Below are positions 1 to 6,624 of a stretch of 37,118 bases of DNA, piece after piece. Origin of the DNA: Oscillospiraceae bacterium (GTDB taxonomy: Bacteria > Bacillota > Clostridia > Oscillospirales > CAG-272); NCBI GenBank assembly GCA_015064295.1, contig SVSM01000014.1, forward strand, positions 1 through 37,118, written 5' to 3'. Under the pieces are notes generated by a model that saw nothing but the letters and a program-made list of their open reading frames with translations, was not told the origin of the DNA and made no database searches. Position 1 is the first letter of the stretch. Every line of letters starts with the position of its first letter. A program made the translations under genes and the position numbers.

Positions 1-1
1 G

Positions 2-70
2 GCACCAACGTCTGGTCTGGTGGCCGAAATGGACGCCTGCTTCAAGCAGCTGCTTAATGGTTACTACTGA
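2..70 (+). CDS. C-terminal end of an unknown protein (partial)
   Basis: The window opens inside a reading frame in frame 2 that encodes about 22 residues ending NGYY and stops at TGA (68-70). Codon choice (GCC, CTG, AAG, TAC, TTC) resembles the genuine genes of the window, whereas frame 1 reads less like protein. Too little is present to assign a family. The next 180 bp hold no convincing gene, so this probably closes a transcription unit upstream of the aminopeptidase. Confidence 0.4.
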   Translation, partial: APTSGLVAEMDACFKQLLNGYY

Positions 71-253
71 CATATTTCTGTCATCCTTTCTTCGGTTTTC
101 CCACCACGGCATCACAGGTATTAACACCGAAGAGCGTGCCGTGTGTGTATTTTTTAACCACACGATAGTTTACCACATCTTTTTCTATATTGCAAGGGCT
201 TTTTCAGACTTAACAAAATATTTACATTTTATGAAGGAACTTCCGTAAAACCG

Positions 254-282
254 TTGCGTTTTTCGCGGAAATGTGGTACAAT
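254..282 (+). promoter_or_regulatory. Promoter of the M18 aminopeptidase gene
   Basis: A -35 TTGCGT (254-259) and a -10 TACAAT (277-282) are separated by 17 bp. The -10 is preceded by TGG, an extended -10 (TGn). It lies 35 bp upstream of the TTG start. The stretch from 71 to 253 is AT-rich and shows no other feature I can support. Confidence 0.7.
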
Positions 283-317
283 AGAAAGGCAATCCCATAC
301 GTGAAAGGAGCTTCCCC

Positions 318-1628
318 TTGAATACTTGTGCAAGCGATCTTCTGACATTTATAAAAAAATCCCCCTCTGCCTATCACACCGTCCGCGCGGTCTCGGATGA
401 GCTGAAAGCAGCGGGCTTTACTGAGCTGAGTGAAGGTGATGCCTGGCATCTGACGGCCGGCGGTAAATACTACGTCACCCGCAACCTGTCCTCCGTCGTT
501 GCCTTTACTCTGCCGGAAGCTACCCTTCCCTGCGGCTTTATGATCGCCGCCGCCCATAGCGATTCCCCTTCCTTTAAGATCAAGGAGATCAGCGATAGCG
601 AGGTAGCCGGCTCTTACACCCGCATCAATGTAGAGCGCTACGGCGGTATGCTCTGCTCCACCTGGTTCGACCGTCCCCTGTCGGCGGCCGGTAAAGTCAC
701 GGTAGCAGAAAACGGCAAGGTCGTCTCACATTTGGTGGATCTCGACGCCGATCTCTTTATGATCCCTTCGGTGGCCATCCACATGAACCGCAACGCCAAC
801 GAGGGTGCCTCCTACAATGCCGCCTCCGACATGCAGCCCATCGCCGGTACTGCCGCCGTCAAGGGTGGCCTGAAGGCCAAGCTCGCCGAGGCCGTCGGCG
901 CAACCGAGGACGCCGTCCTTGCCACCGATCTGTTCCTCTATCCCCGCACCGAGGGATGCGTTTGGGGACTTCAGAATGAGTTTGTCTCCTCCCCCCGCCT
1001 CGACGACCTTCAGTGTGTCTACGGCGCGCTGAACGGCTTCCTGCAGGCCAATAACCGGAAGGCCATGCCCGTCCTCTTTGTTGCCGATAACGAGGAGGTA
1101 GGAAGCTCCACCAAGCAGGGGGCCGCCTCCACCTTCCTCTATGACGTTTTGGTTTGTGTGATCGAAGCTCTCGGCGGTTCTCCTGCCGATTACCGCCGTG
1201 CCGTTGCCCGCAGCTTTATGGTATCAGCCGACAACGCTCACGCCGTTCATCCCAATCATCCCGAATACGCCGATCCCAACCACCGCCCCGAGATGAACAA
1301 GGGTATCGTCATCAAGCACAACGCGGGACAGCGCTATACCACCGATTCGGTCTCGTCGGCCATTTTTACCGCCATCTGCCGTAAGGCCGACGTGCCCCTT
1401 CAGCACTTCACCAACCGCCCCGACATGGCGGGCGGCTCTACCCTCGGTAACATCGCCAACACCCAGGTTTCGCTGAACACCGTTGACATCGGTCTCCCCC
1501 AACTCGCCATGCACTCCTGCTACGAGACCGCCGGCGTGAAGGACACCGACTACCTCATGAAGGCCATGACCGCCTTCTTCTCCTCATCCCTCCGCATGGA
1601 CGCCGACGGGGTTTATGGAATAGAATGA
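318..1628 (+). CDS. apeB: M18 family (aspartyl) aminopeptidase
   Basis: Cytosolic zinc aminopeptidase of the M18 family, which removes N-terminal acidic and other residues from peptides. The 436-residue length fits the family. Visible family signatures are AAHSDSPSF around residue 80 (first metal-binding His), SPRLDDL, ADNEEVGS (Asp and two Glu of the metal/catalytic centre) and a late MHSCYE segment carrying a further His ligand. The start is a TTG at 318, preceded at the right distance by AAAGGAG (304-310); no ATG near the 5' end has a comparable ribosome binding site. It has its own extended -10 promoter. It appears monocistronic: hairpins and an intrinsic terminator follow. Confidence 0.92.
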   Translation: MNTCASDLLTFIKKSPSAYHTVRAVSDELKAAGFTELSEGDAWHLTAGGKYYVTRNLSSVVAFTLPEATLPCGFMIAAAHSDSPSFKIKEISDSEVAGSYTRINVERYGGMLCSTWFDRPLSAAGKVTVAENGKVVSHLVDLDADLFMIPSVAIHMNRNANEGASYNAASDMQPIAGTAAVKGGLKAKLAEAVGATEDAVLATDLFLYPRTEGCVWGLQNEFVSSPRLDDLQCVYGALNGFLQANNRKAMPVLFVADNEEVGSSTKQGAASTFLYDVLVCVIEALGGSPADYRRAVARSFMVSADNAHAVHPNHPEYADPNHRPEMNKGIVIKHNAGQRYTTDSVSSAIFTAICRKADVPLQHFTNRPDMAGGSTLGNIANTQVSLNTVDIGLPQLAMHSCYETAGVKDTDYLMKAMTAFFSSSLRMDADGVYGIE

Positions 1629-1645
1629 CGAAGTGGAAGGGGAAC

Positions 1646-1725
1646 GCGGGGCTCTGCCCCGCACCCCGCTTGGAAACTTCTTGAAAGAATGTTTCCGCAG
1701 AAAATTTGCTTCGCAAATTATCTGC
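1646..1725. repeat. Block of three consecutive hairpins
   Basis: Three hairpins follow one another: GCGGGGC/GCCCCGC with a TCT loop (1646-1662), GGAAAC/GTTTCC with an inner TTCT/AGAA (1672-1696), and a 13-bp stem with one mismatch (1697-1725). A related AAAGGGGAAC hairpin sits at 2369-2400 on the far side of the broken membrane gene. Similar GC-rich palindromes near GGAAC-type hairpins are, from general knowledge, common interspersed intergenic elements in Oscillospiraceae. Whether this is such a mobile repeat needs a genome-wide search. Confidence 0.5.
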
Positions 1726-1734
1726 GTTTTCGGC

Positions 1735-1778
1735 AAAAAAGAAGCCTTGCCACAGGTCGTGGTAGGGCTTCCTTTTTT
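1735..1778. terminator. Intrinsic terminator, probably bidirectional
   Basis: GAAGCCTTGCCAC (1741-1753) pairs with GTGGTAGGGCTTC (1759-1771), including two G-T wobbles, and is followed by six T. An A6 tract precedes it, so it can also end minus-strand transcription of the broken gene at 1784-2314. It serves the aminopeptidase on the plus strand. Confidence 0.75.
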
Positions 1779-1783
1779 AGTAT

Positions 1784-2314
1784 TTATTCCTTCGGTATTG
1801 GCTCAATCTTCACAACGATCAAACTGTTTTTTCCATAGACAACACGAACAGGCACGGATGTTTCCGATAACTCAAGAGCATGATCCCAACTTTCATCGAA
1901 CTCTACAATTCTTACGAAAGCATCACCCACCATAACTCAGCGGGAAAGCTCGGACATAATCACGCCGTCAACGCCGTGGTTACTCACAAGCGATATTTCG
2001 CCCTCGTATATCAAAAATTCATGACCAATGATATCTTGTTCAATACGCTTATGAACCTCAAACAACTGAACTCCCTTCAACGCTGCAATGACAATTAAAA
2101 GAAGTGAAAACAACACCCACCCGCGTTTCAAAAAATGTGTTTTTTTAGTTAGTAATGCAGGTGACGATTGCGAGTTCTTGTTCCTCTCCGGAAGAAAATC
2201 AATGAGCTCGGATACCATAAAACTAAGTGCCATGACAATACATGCAATAACGCCGATCCAATACCGCCTAAGAGCGAGCGGAGCCACTCGTTCCAAGAAA
2301 TCTACATACTCCAT
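1784..2314 (-). pseudogene. Small two-TM membrane protein gene interrupted by an in-frame TGA
   Basis: Family not recognised. From an ATG at 2314 with a strong GGAGG 4 nt upstream, the frame gives 125 residues: a short cytoplasmic head, a first membrane segment (WIGVIACIVMALSFMV, about residues 19-34), a polar linker, a second membrane segment (VLFSLLLIVIAAL) and the start of an external domain. It stops at TGA (1939-1937). The same frame then continues for a further 50 codons with protein-like sequence (VGDAFVRIVEFDESW...VVYGKNSLIVVKIE) to TAA at 1786-1784. A nonsense mutation in a roughly 176-residue protein is the simplest reading. UGA readthrough, or a truncated but functional 125-residue protein, cannot be excluded. 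Base composition is clearly more AT-rich than the neighbours, which suggests acquisition. Hairpin repeats flank it. Confidence 0.6.
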
Positions 2315-2368
2315 ATTACCTCCGCCGAAAACGCAGTTTTCGGCCGATAAAAGTTTTTGAAGGGTTTC

Positions 2369-2403
2369 AAAGGGGAACTTTTTTCAAAAAGTTCCCCTTT
2401 GCC
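2369..2403. terminator. Hairpin downstream of aspS, likely terminator
   Basis: AAAGGGGAACTTTTT (2369-2383) is complementary to 2386-2400, a 15-bp near-perfect palindrome with A/T-rich inner pairs. It lies 14 bp beyond the aspS stop. The tail on the minus strand is not a clean T-run, so it could equally be a copy of an interspersed palindromic repeat. Confidence 0.55.
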
Positions 2404-2413
2404 GTTCTTATTC

Positions 2414-4198
2414 TTATTCCTCAATCTCCTTCACGGCGATAGCAAGCTCCTCCAGCGCCTTGGAATCGGCGGGGGTAGGACACTTGGTCATCAGCTCGGA
2501 GGCGTTCTGCACCTTCGGGAAGGCGATCACGTCGCGGATATCCTCAAGACCGAGCAAGAGGGTCACGAGACGGTCAAGGCCGAAGGCCAAGCCGCCGTGA
2601 GGAGGTGTACCGTACTTAAAGGCCTCAAGCAGGAAGCCGAACTTCTCGTTGGCCTCCTCCTCGGAGAAGCCGAGGGCACGGAACATCTTGTTCTGGATCT
2701 CGGGGGTGTGGATACGGATGGAGCCGCCGCCGGCCTCGGTACCGTTGATGACGATATCGTAGGCAATGGAGCGGACGCGGCCGGGATCGCTTTCGAGGTA
2801 TTCAATATCCTCGGCAAAGGGCATGGTAAAGGGATGGTGCTTAGCGTAGTAGCGTCCGTCCTCCTCGCTGTACTCGAAGAGGGGGAACTCGGTGATCCAC
2901 AGGAGCTTATACTCGTTGGGATTCACGAGGCCCATGCGCTTGGCCACCTCGCAGCGGAGAGCACCGAGGGAGTCGAAGACCACGCTGTTCTTATCGGCCA
3001 CGATAAGGCCCAGGTCGCCTTCCTCAATTTCGAGGGTCTTGACGATAGCGGCATTCTCCTCGTCGGTCAGAAACTTGGCGTAAGAGGAAGAGATTTCCCC
3101 TCCGTTATTCTTATACCAGGCAAGACCCTTTGCCCGGAAGGTCTTGACAAACTCGGTCAACGAGTCGATCTCCTTACGGGAGAACTTGGCACCGCCCTTG
3201 ATGTTGATACCGCGGACACTGCCCTTGTTCTCAATAGCACCGGCAAAGACCTTGAAGCCACAGCCGGCAAGAACGGCAGACAGATCCTTAATCTCAAAGC
3301 CAAAGCGGAGGTCGGGCTTATCGGAGCCGAAGCGGTTCATGGCCTCCTCATAGGTCATTCTCTGGAGCGGAAGCTGAAGATCGATGCCCTTGAACTCCTT
3401 GAACACCTTTTGGAGGAAGCCCTCGGTGACGGAGATCACGTCATCCTGCGTCACGAAGGACATTTCCAGGTCGATCTGGGTAAACTCGGGCTGACGGTCG
3501 GCGCGGAGGTCCTCGTCGCGGAAGCAGCGGGCGATCTGAATATAGCGGTCAAAGCCCGACAGCATGAGAAGCTGCTTATAGAGCTGAGGCGACTGAGGAA
3601 GCGCATAGAACTTTCCGTGGTGAACACGGCTGGGAACCAGATAGTCGCGGGCACCCTCGGGCGTCGGCGCGATCAGGTTAGGAGTCTCGATCTCTACAAA
3701 GCCCTGATCGGCGTAATATTCTCTGGCGATACGGGCAATCTTGGCGCGGTCGATGATGTTCTGCTGGAGATCGGGACGGCGGAGGTCAAGATAGCGGTGC
3801 TTCAGGCGAAGCTCGGGCTTGACGTTGCTGTTCTCCACGATCTCAAAGGGAGGGGTCTGCGCCACAGACAGGACCTTGAGCTCGTCCACGGCGATCTCCA
3901 CGTGTCCTGTGGGAATGGCGTCGTTGACTGAGGAGCGCTGACGCACCACGCCCTTGGCGCAGAGAACGTACTCCGAGCGGGCGGTGAAGGCGAGATCGAA
4001 AACGTCTCTTGCCGTGTTATCGTCAAAGGCGAGCTGAACGATACCGGTACGGTCACGAAGGTCAATAAAGATCAGACTGCCCAGGTCACGGGCCTTCTGT
4101 ACCCACCCCATGACGCAGGCACGGGTGCCGACGTCGCTCTCGCGGAACTCGCCGCAGTATTTGGTTCTTTTGTCGTTGTTAGTCAGTAGCTGAGACAT
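2414..4198 (-). CDS. aspS: Aspartate--tRNA ligase
   Basis: Class II aminoacyl-tRNA synthetase that charges tRNA-Asp in the cytosol. At 594 residues it has the full bacterial architecture: N-terminal OB-fold anticodon-binding domain (about residues 15-110, GWVQKARDLGSLIFIDLRD), class II core with motif 1 (YRDLD-type region DLRRPDLQQNIIDRA) and motif 2 (IARCFRDEDLRADRQPEFTQID), the bacterial insertion (GAD) domain in the middle, and C-terminal motif 3 (GLAFGLDRLVTLLLG). The TPEGARDYLVPSR segment is typical of bacterial AspRS. Start ATG at 4198 follows AGGACAGGT. A consensus promoter lies upstream, and there is no room for a T-box in the roughly 55-nt leader, so regulation is probably constitutive. 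Confidence 0.97.
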   Translation of the reverse strand: MSQLLTNNDKRTKYCGEFRESDVGTRACVMGWVQKARDLGSLIFIDLRDRTGIVQLAFDDNTARDVFDLAFTARSEYVLCAKGVVRQRSSVNDAIPTGHVEIAVDELKVLSVAQTPPFEIVENSNVKPELRLKHRYLDLRRPDLQQNIIDRAKIARIAREYYADQGFVEIETPNLIAPTPEGARDYLVPSRVHHGKFYALPQSPQLYKQLLMLSGFDRYIQIARCFRDEDLRADRQPEFTQIDLEMSFVTQDDVISVTEGFLQKVFKEFKGIDLQLPLQRMTYEEAMNRFGSDKPDLRFGFEIKDLSAVLAGCGFKVFAGAIENKGSVRGINIKGGAKFSRKEIDSLTEFVKTFRAKGLAWYKNNGGEISSSYAKFLTDEENAAIVKTLEIEEGDLGLIVADKNSVVFDSLGALRCEVAKRMGLVNPNEYKLLWITEFPLFEYSEEDGRYYAKHHPFTMPFAEDIEYLESDPGRVRSIAYDIVINGTEAGGGSIRIHTPEIQNKMFRALGFSEEEANEKFGFLLEAFKYGTPPHGGLAFGLDRLVTLLLGLEDIRDVIAFPKVQNASELMTKCPTPADSKALEELAIAVKEIEE

Positions 4199-4258
4199 CG
4201 TATTTACCTGTCCTTACTTGTATTTGGATCCGATTGGAAGGATTTTCATAATAGCAAT

Positions 4259-4287
4259 ATTATAGCACAGTTCGTGCACACTGTCAA
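4259..4287 (-). promoter_or_regulatory. Promoter of aspS
   Basis: On the minus strand a perfect TTGACA (4287-4282) and a perfect TATAAT (4264-4259) are separated by 17 bp. The spacer overlaps a small inverted repeat, ACAGT...ACTGT. No terminator is visible between the MATE gene stop (4326) and this promoter, so readthrough from the MATE gene is also possible. Confidence 0.9.
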
Positions 4288-4325
4288 CCGAGAAACGCCG
4301 TTTTTTCAACAGTCGACGCATTCTG

Positions 4326-5720
4326 TTAACCGATGGTGCGCTCCCGCAAGGGATTCCATCTTCCCGACAGCCACAAATAGGCAAATACGGCAAAAAGGAA
4401 GAGGTTGTGTCCGATCATACAGGCCCATGCAGCCACAAGTCCATAGGAAAGCAGCTGGGTGCAAAGGAAGGTGCCGAGGATGCGAATCCCCCACATGCCG
4501 ATGATGTTGAACACAAAAGGCGTCACGGTCTTTCCCACCCCCTGCATCATGCCCTCTATGACGATGGAAACGCCGTAAAAGGGCTCGGAAACTGCGACCA
4601 TACGGAGCACCGTCGCCCCTAACAGGATCACCTGTTGATCACGGGAAAAGAGCCCCATCAGCGTCTCGGCAAAGACGAACAATAGCCCGCCCGACAGGAT
4701 CATAAGCGCCACCTCGATCCGGATGACGGTGGAAGCAAGGAGCTTCATCTTCTCCTTATCCCTTGCGCCGTAAGCGTTCCCCGCCAGCGTTGCGGCGGCT
4801 GTCTGCATACCGTAGCCCGGCACGTAAAAGGCAGACTCTACCGTGTTGGCTATGGTGTGAGCGGCGGTGGCGACGTCACCAAGTGAGTTGATCATGGAAG
4901 CAAAGGCCACGTAGCCGAAGGAGGTACCAAAGCGCTGTAACATATTGGGAAGGGCCACGCGAAGACAGGGCTTAAGCACCTCTTTGTCAGGGACGAGACG
5001 CTGTCCTCTCGGGGAGATAACGGGATGGCGGTAGACCGCCGCCGTCATACAGATCCCGCCGACCGTGAAGGCGATGGCGCTGGCGATGGCCGCTCCGATG
5101 ACCTCGAGTCCGGCACCGGGGATGGTGACCGCAACGTCAAGGATCACGACACGCCTTGTGGGAAAGATCAAAAAGAAGTTGAGAACCACGTTCGTGACAT
5201 TGACCAATATCCCCATCCGCATGGGTGTCTTGGTATCTCCCGCCGCCCGCAGAACGGTACCGAAAATGATGCTGGCGGCGCGGAAGAGCGTTGGTGTATA
5301 GAGAATAAAGAAGTATTGAGAAGCGAGCTTACGAATGCCTGGATCGACCCGCATTAAGGTCGGCACCACGGGACTTAAGGACAGGGTAAGGACCGTAAAG
5401 ACGATTCCGGACACCAGCACGGCCAGTACCGCCTGCGAGGCTGCCCTTGCCGCCTTGGGGCGGTCGTTCTCGCCAAAGGCCTTGGCAATATAGGCGAGAA
5501 ATCCCACGCCAAGGGCCGATATGGTGCTGCCCACCAGCCAGCTTACGGTACCGGTAGCACCAACCGCAGCCGTCGCCTCCGTCCCAAGAGAGCCGACCAT
5601 AGCAACGTCCACGTACTGGACCGCCGTTTGCATCAGCTGCTCCAGCATCGTAGGCCATGCCAGCGTAACGATCGCAGGGAGCAGCGCAAGGGACGCCTTC
5701 CGCCTGGAATTTATGTTCAT
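4326..5720 (-). CDS. MATE family multidrug/cation efflux transporter
   Basis: Integral inner-membrane antiporter of the MATE family, expected to export cationic drugs or metabolites using a Na+ or H+ gradient. From the chosen start it has 464 residues with about twelve hydrophobic segments in two halves. Family signatures include LAWPTMLEQLMQTAVQYVDV near the N-terminus and the repeat-like GYVAFASMINSLGDVATAAH in the second half. The frame can be opened at 5774, but the promoter -10 is at 5761-5756, so that start lies upstream of the predicted transcript. The ATG at 5720 with GGGAGGT upstream (12-nt spacing) is preferred. It is divergent from ppa; the two share a 147-bp intergenic region with back-to-back promoters. 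The substrate cannot be told from sequence. Confidence 0.9.
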   Translation of the reverse strand: MNINSRRKASLALLPAIVTLAWPTMLEQLMQTAVQYVDVAMVGSLGTEATAAVGATGTVSWLVGSTISALGVGFLAYIAKAFGENDRPKAARAASQAVLAVLVSGIVFTVLTLSLSPVVPTLMRVDPGIRKLASQYFFILYTPTLFRAASIIFGTVLRAAGDTKTPMRMGILVNVTNVVLNFFLIFPTRRVVILDVAVTIPGAGLEVIGAAIASAIAFTVGGICMTAAVYRHPVISPRGQRLVPDKEVLKPCLRVALPNMLQRFGTSFGYVAFASMINSLGDVATAAHTIANTVESAFYVPGYGMQTAAATLAGNAYGARDKEKMKLLASTVIRIEVALMILSGGLLFVFAETLMGLFSRDQQVILLGATVLRMVAVSEPFYGVSIVIEGMMQGVGKTVTPFVFNIIGMWGIRILGTFLCTQLLSYGLVAAWACMIGHNLFLFAVFAYLWLSGRWNPLRERTIG

Positions 5721-5755
5721 CGGTGCGCTGTTACCTCCCTCGTGATTTCGGCTAT

Positions 5756-5784
5756 ATTGTAGCATATTCCCCATTTTCTGTCAA
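5756..5784 (-). promoter_or_regulatory. Promoter of the MATE gene
   Basis: Minus-strand TTGACA (5784-5779), 17-bp spacer, TACAAT (5761-5756). Transcription should begin near 5749, which decides the MATE start codon at 5720. Confidence 0.85.
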
Positions 5785-5808
5785 GAACGAGCCCTTTCGG
5801 ACAAGCCC

Positions 5809-5837
5809 TTGACGAAGGAGAAATAATTTGCTATAAT
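5809..5837 (+). promoter_or_regulatory. Promoter of ppa
   Basis: TTGACG (5809-5814), 17-bp spacer, TATAAT (5832-5837), 30 bp before the pyrophosphatase start and divergent from the MATE promoter. Confidence 0.88.
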
Positions 5838-5866
5838 GAAGTCAACTAACCGGAAAGGACATCCTT

Positions 5867-6409
5867 ATGAACATCTGGCACGATCTTCCCGAAGAATTTA
5901 TCCGCGAGGACAGCTTTACCGCCGTCATTGAAATTCCGAAGGGCGGCAAAAATAAGTACGAGCTTGACAAGACCACGGGGCTCCTTCGTCTTGACCGCGT
6001 GCTCTATACCTCCACCCACTATCCGGCCAATTACGGCTTCATTCCCCGTACCTTCGCCGAGGACGACGACCCGCTGGACGTGCTGGTCATCTGCGCCGAG
6101 CCGATCAATCCCATGACGCTGGTGCAGGTCTATCCTATCGGGATCATCCGTATGCTGGACGGCGGCCGCAACGACGACAAGATCATCGCCATTCCCTTCT
6201 CCGACCCCAACTATAACGGGATCAAGCAAATGGACGACCTGCCCCGCCACATTTTGGAGGAAATGCGCCACTTCTTTAAGGTCTATAAGCAGCTGGAAAA
6301 CAAGGAGACCGACATCCGCACCCTGTACGGCCGAGAGGAGGCCCTCCGCATCATAAGAGAAGCCATCGATACTTATCGAGTGAAGTACGGAAATGAATCA
6401 GAGGGCTGA
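5867..6409 (+). CDS. ppa: Inorganic pyrophosphatase, family I
   Basis: Soluble Mg-dependent enzyme that hydrolyses pyrophosphate to two phosphates and so pulls biosynthetic reactions forward. The 180-residue length is typical of bacterial family I. The signature EDDDPLDVLV (about residues 64-73) carries the metal-binding aspartates of the DxDPxDV motif, and YPANYGFIPRT just before it is another family hallmark. Start ATG 5867 follows GGAAAGGA. It has its own promoter and a strong terminator, so it is monocistronic. Confidence 0.95.
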   Translation: MNIWHDLPEEFIREDSFTAVIEIPKGGKNKYELDKTTGLLRLDRVLYTSTHYPANYGFIPRTFAEDDDPLDVLVICAEPINPMTLVQVYPIGIIRMLDGGRNDDKIIAIPFSDPNYNGIKQMDDLPRHILEEMRHFFKVYKQLENKETDIRTLYGREEALRIIREAIDTYRVKYGNESEG

Positions 6410-6455
6410 ACGCTTCATCGCAAGGCGGACCGCTCAATACCCTAACTATATGCAT

Positions 6456-6500
6456 TGCCGTGGCATGGTACGGAAAGTACCATGCCACGGCAAACTTTTT
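6456..6500 (+). terminator. Intrinsic terminator of ppa
   Basis: A perfect 15-bp stem (6456-6470 with 6478-6492, arm TGCCGTGGCATGGTA) with a 7-nt loop, followed by T5 at 6496-6500. Confidence 0.9.
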
Positions 6501-6565
6501 ACCGTTTTTGGCGAATATTCATTTTCAAAAGGAAAAAATTTCACGGTATATTCACATTGACCGCT

Positions 6566-6571
6566 TATAAT
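6566..6571 (+). promoter_or_regulatory. Possible -10 element of the ABC transporter gene
   Basis: TATAAT at 6566-6571 lies 54 bp upstream of the ABC gene, but no good -35 is found 16-18 bp upstream. A TTGACC is only 3 bp away. This may therefore be a weak or activator-dependent promoter. Confidence 0.4.
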
Positions 6572-6624
6572 GTTGTAGGAAATCAGCCGATTCTACCATT
6601 CCATCGTCGAAAGGAATTTTTCAT

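Noticed and set aside
1633..1935. A 100-codon plus-strand frame after the aminopeptidase
   Set aside because: It runs through a hairpin repeat and a terminator and has no sensible protein character.
2357..3931. A 524-codon open frame on the plus strand opposite aspS
   Set aside because: It lies wholly antisense to a certain aspS gene, has low-complexity Gly/Leu/His-rich translation and no ribosome binding site; codon bias of aspS keeps the opposite frame open.
4199..4325. T-box leader for aspS
   Set aside because: The transcribed leader after the consensus promoter is only about 55 nt and has no T-box sequence.
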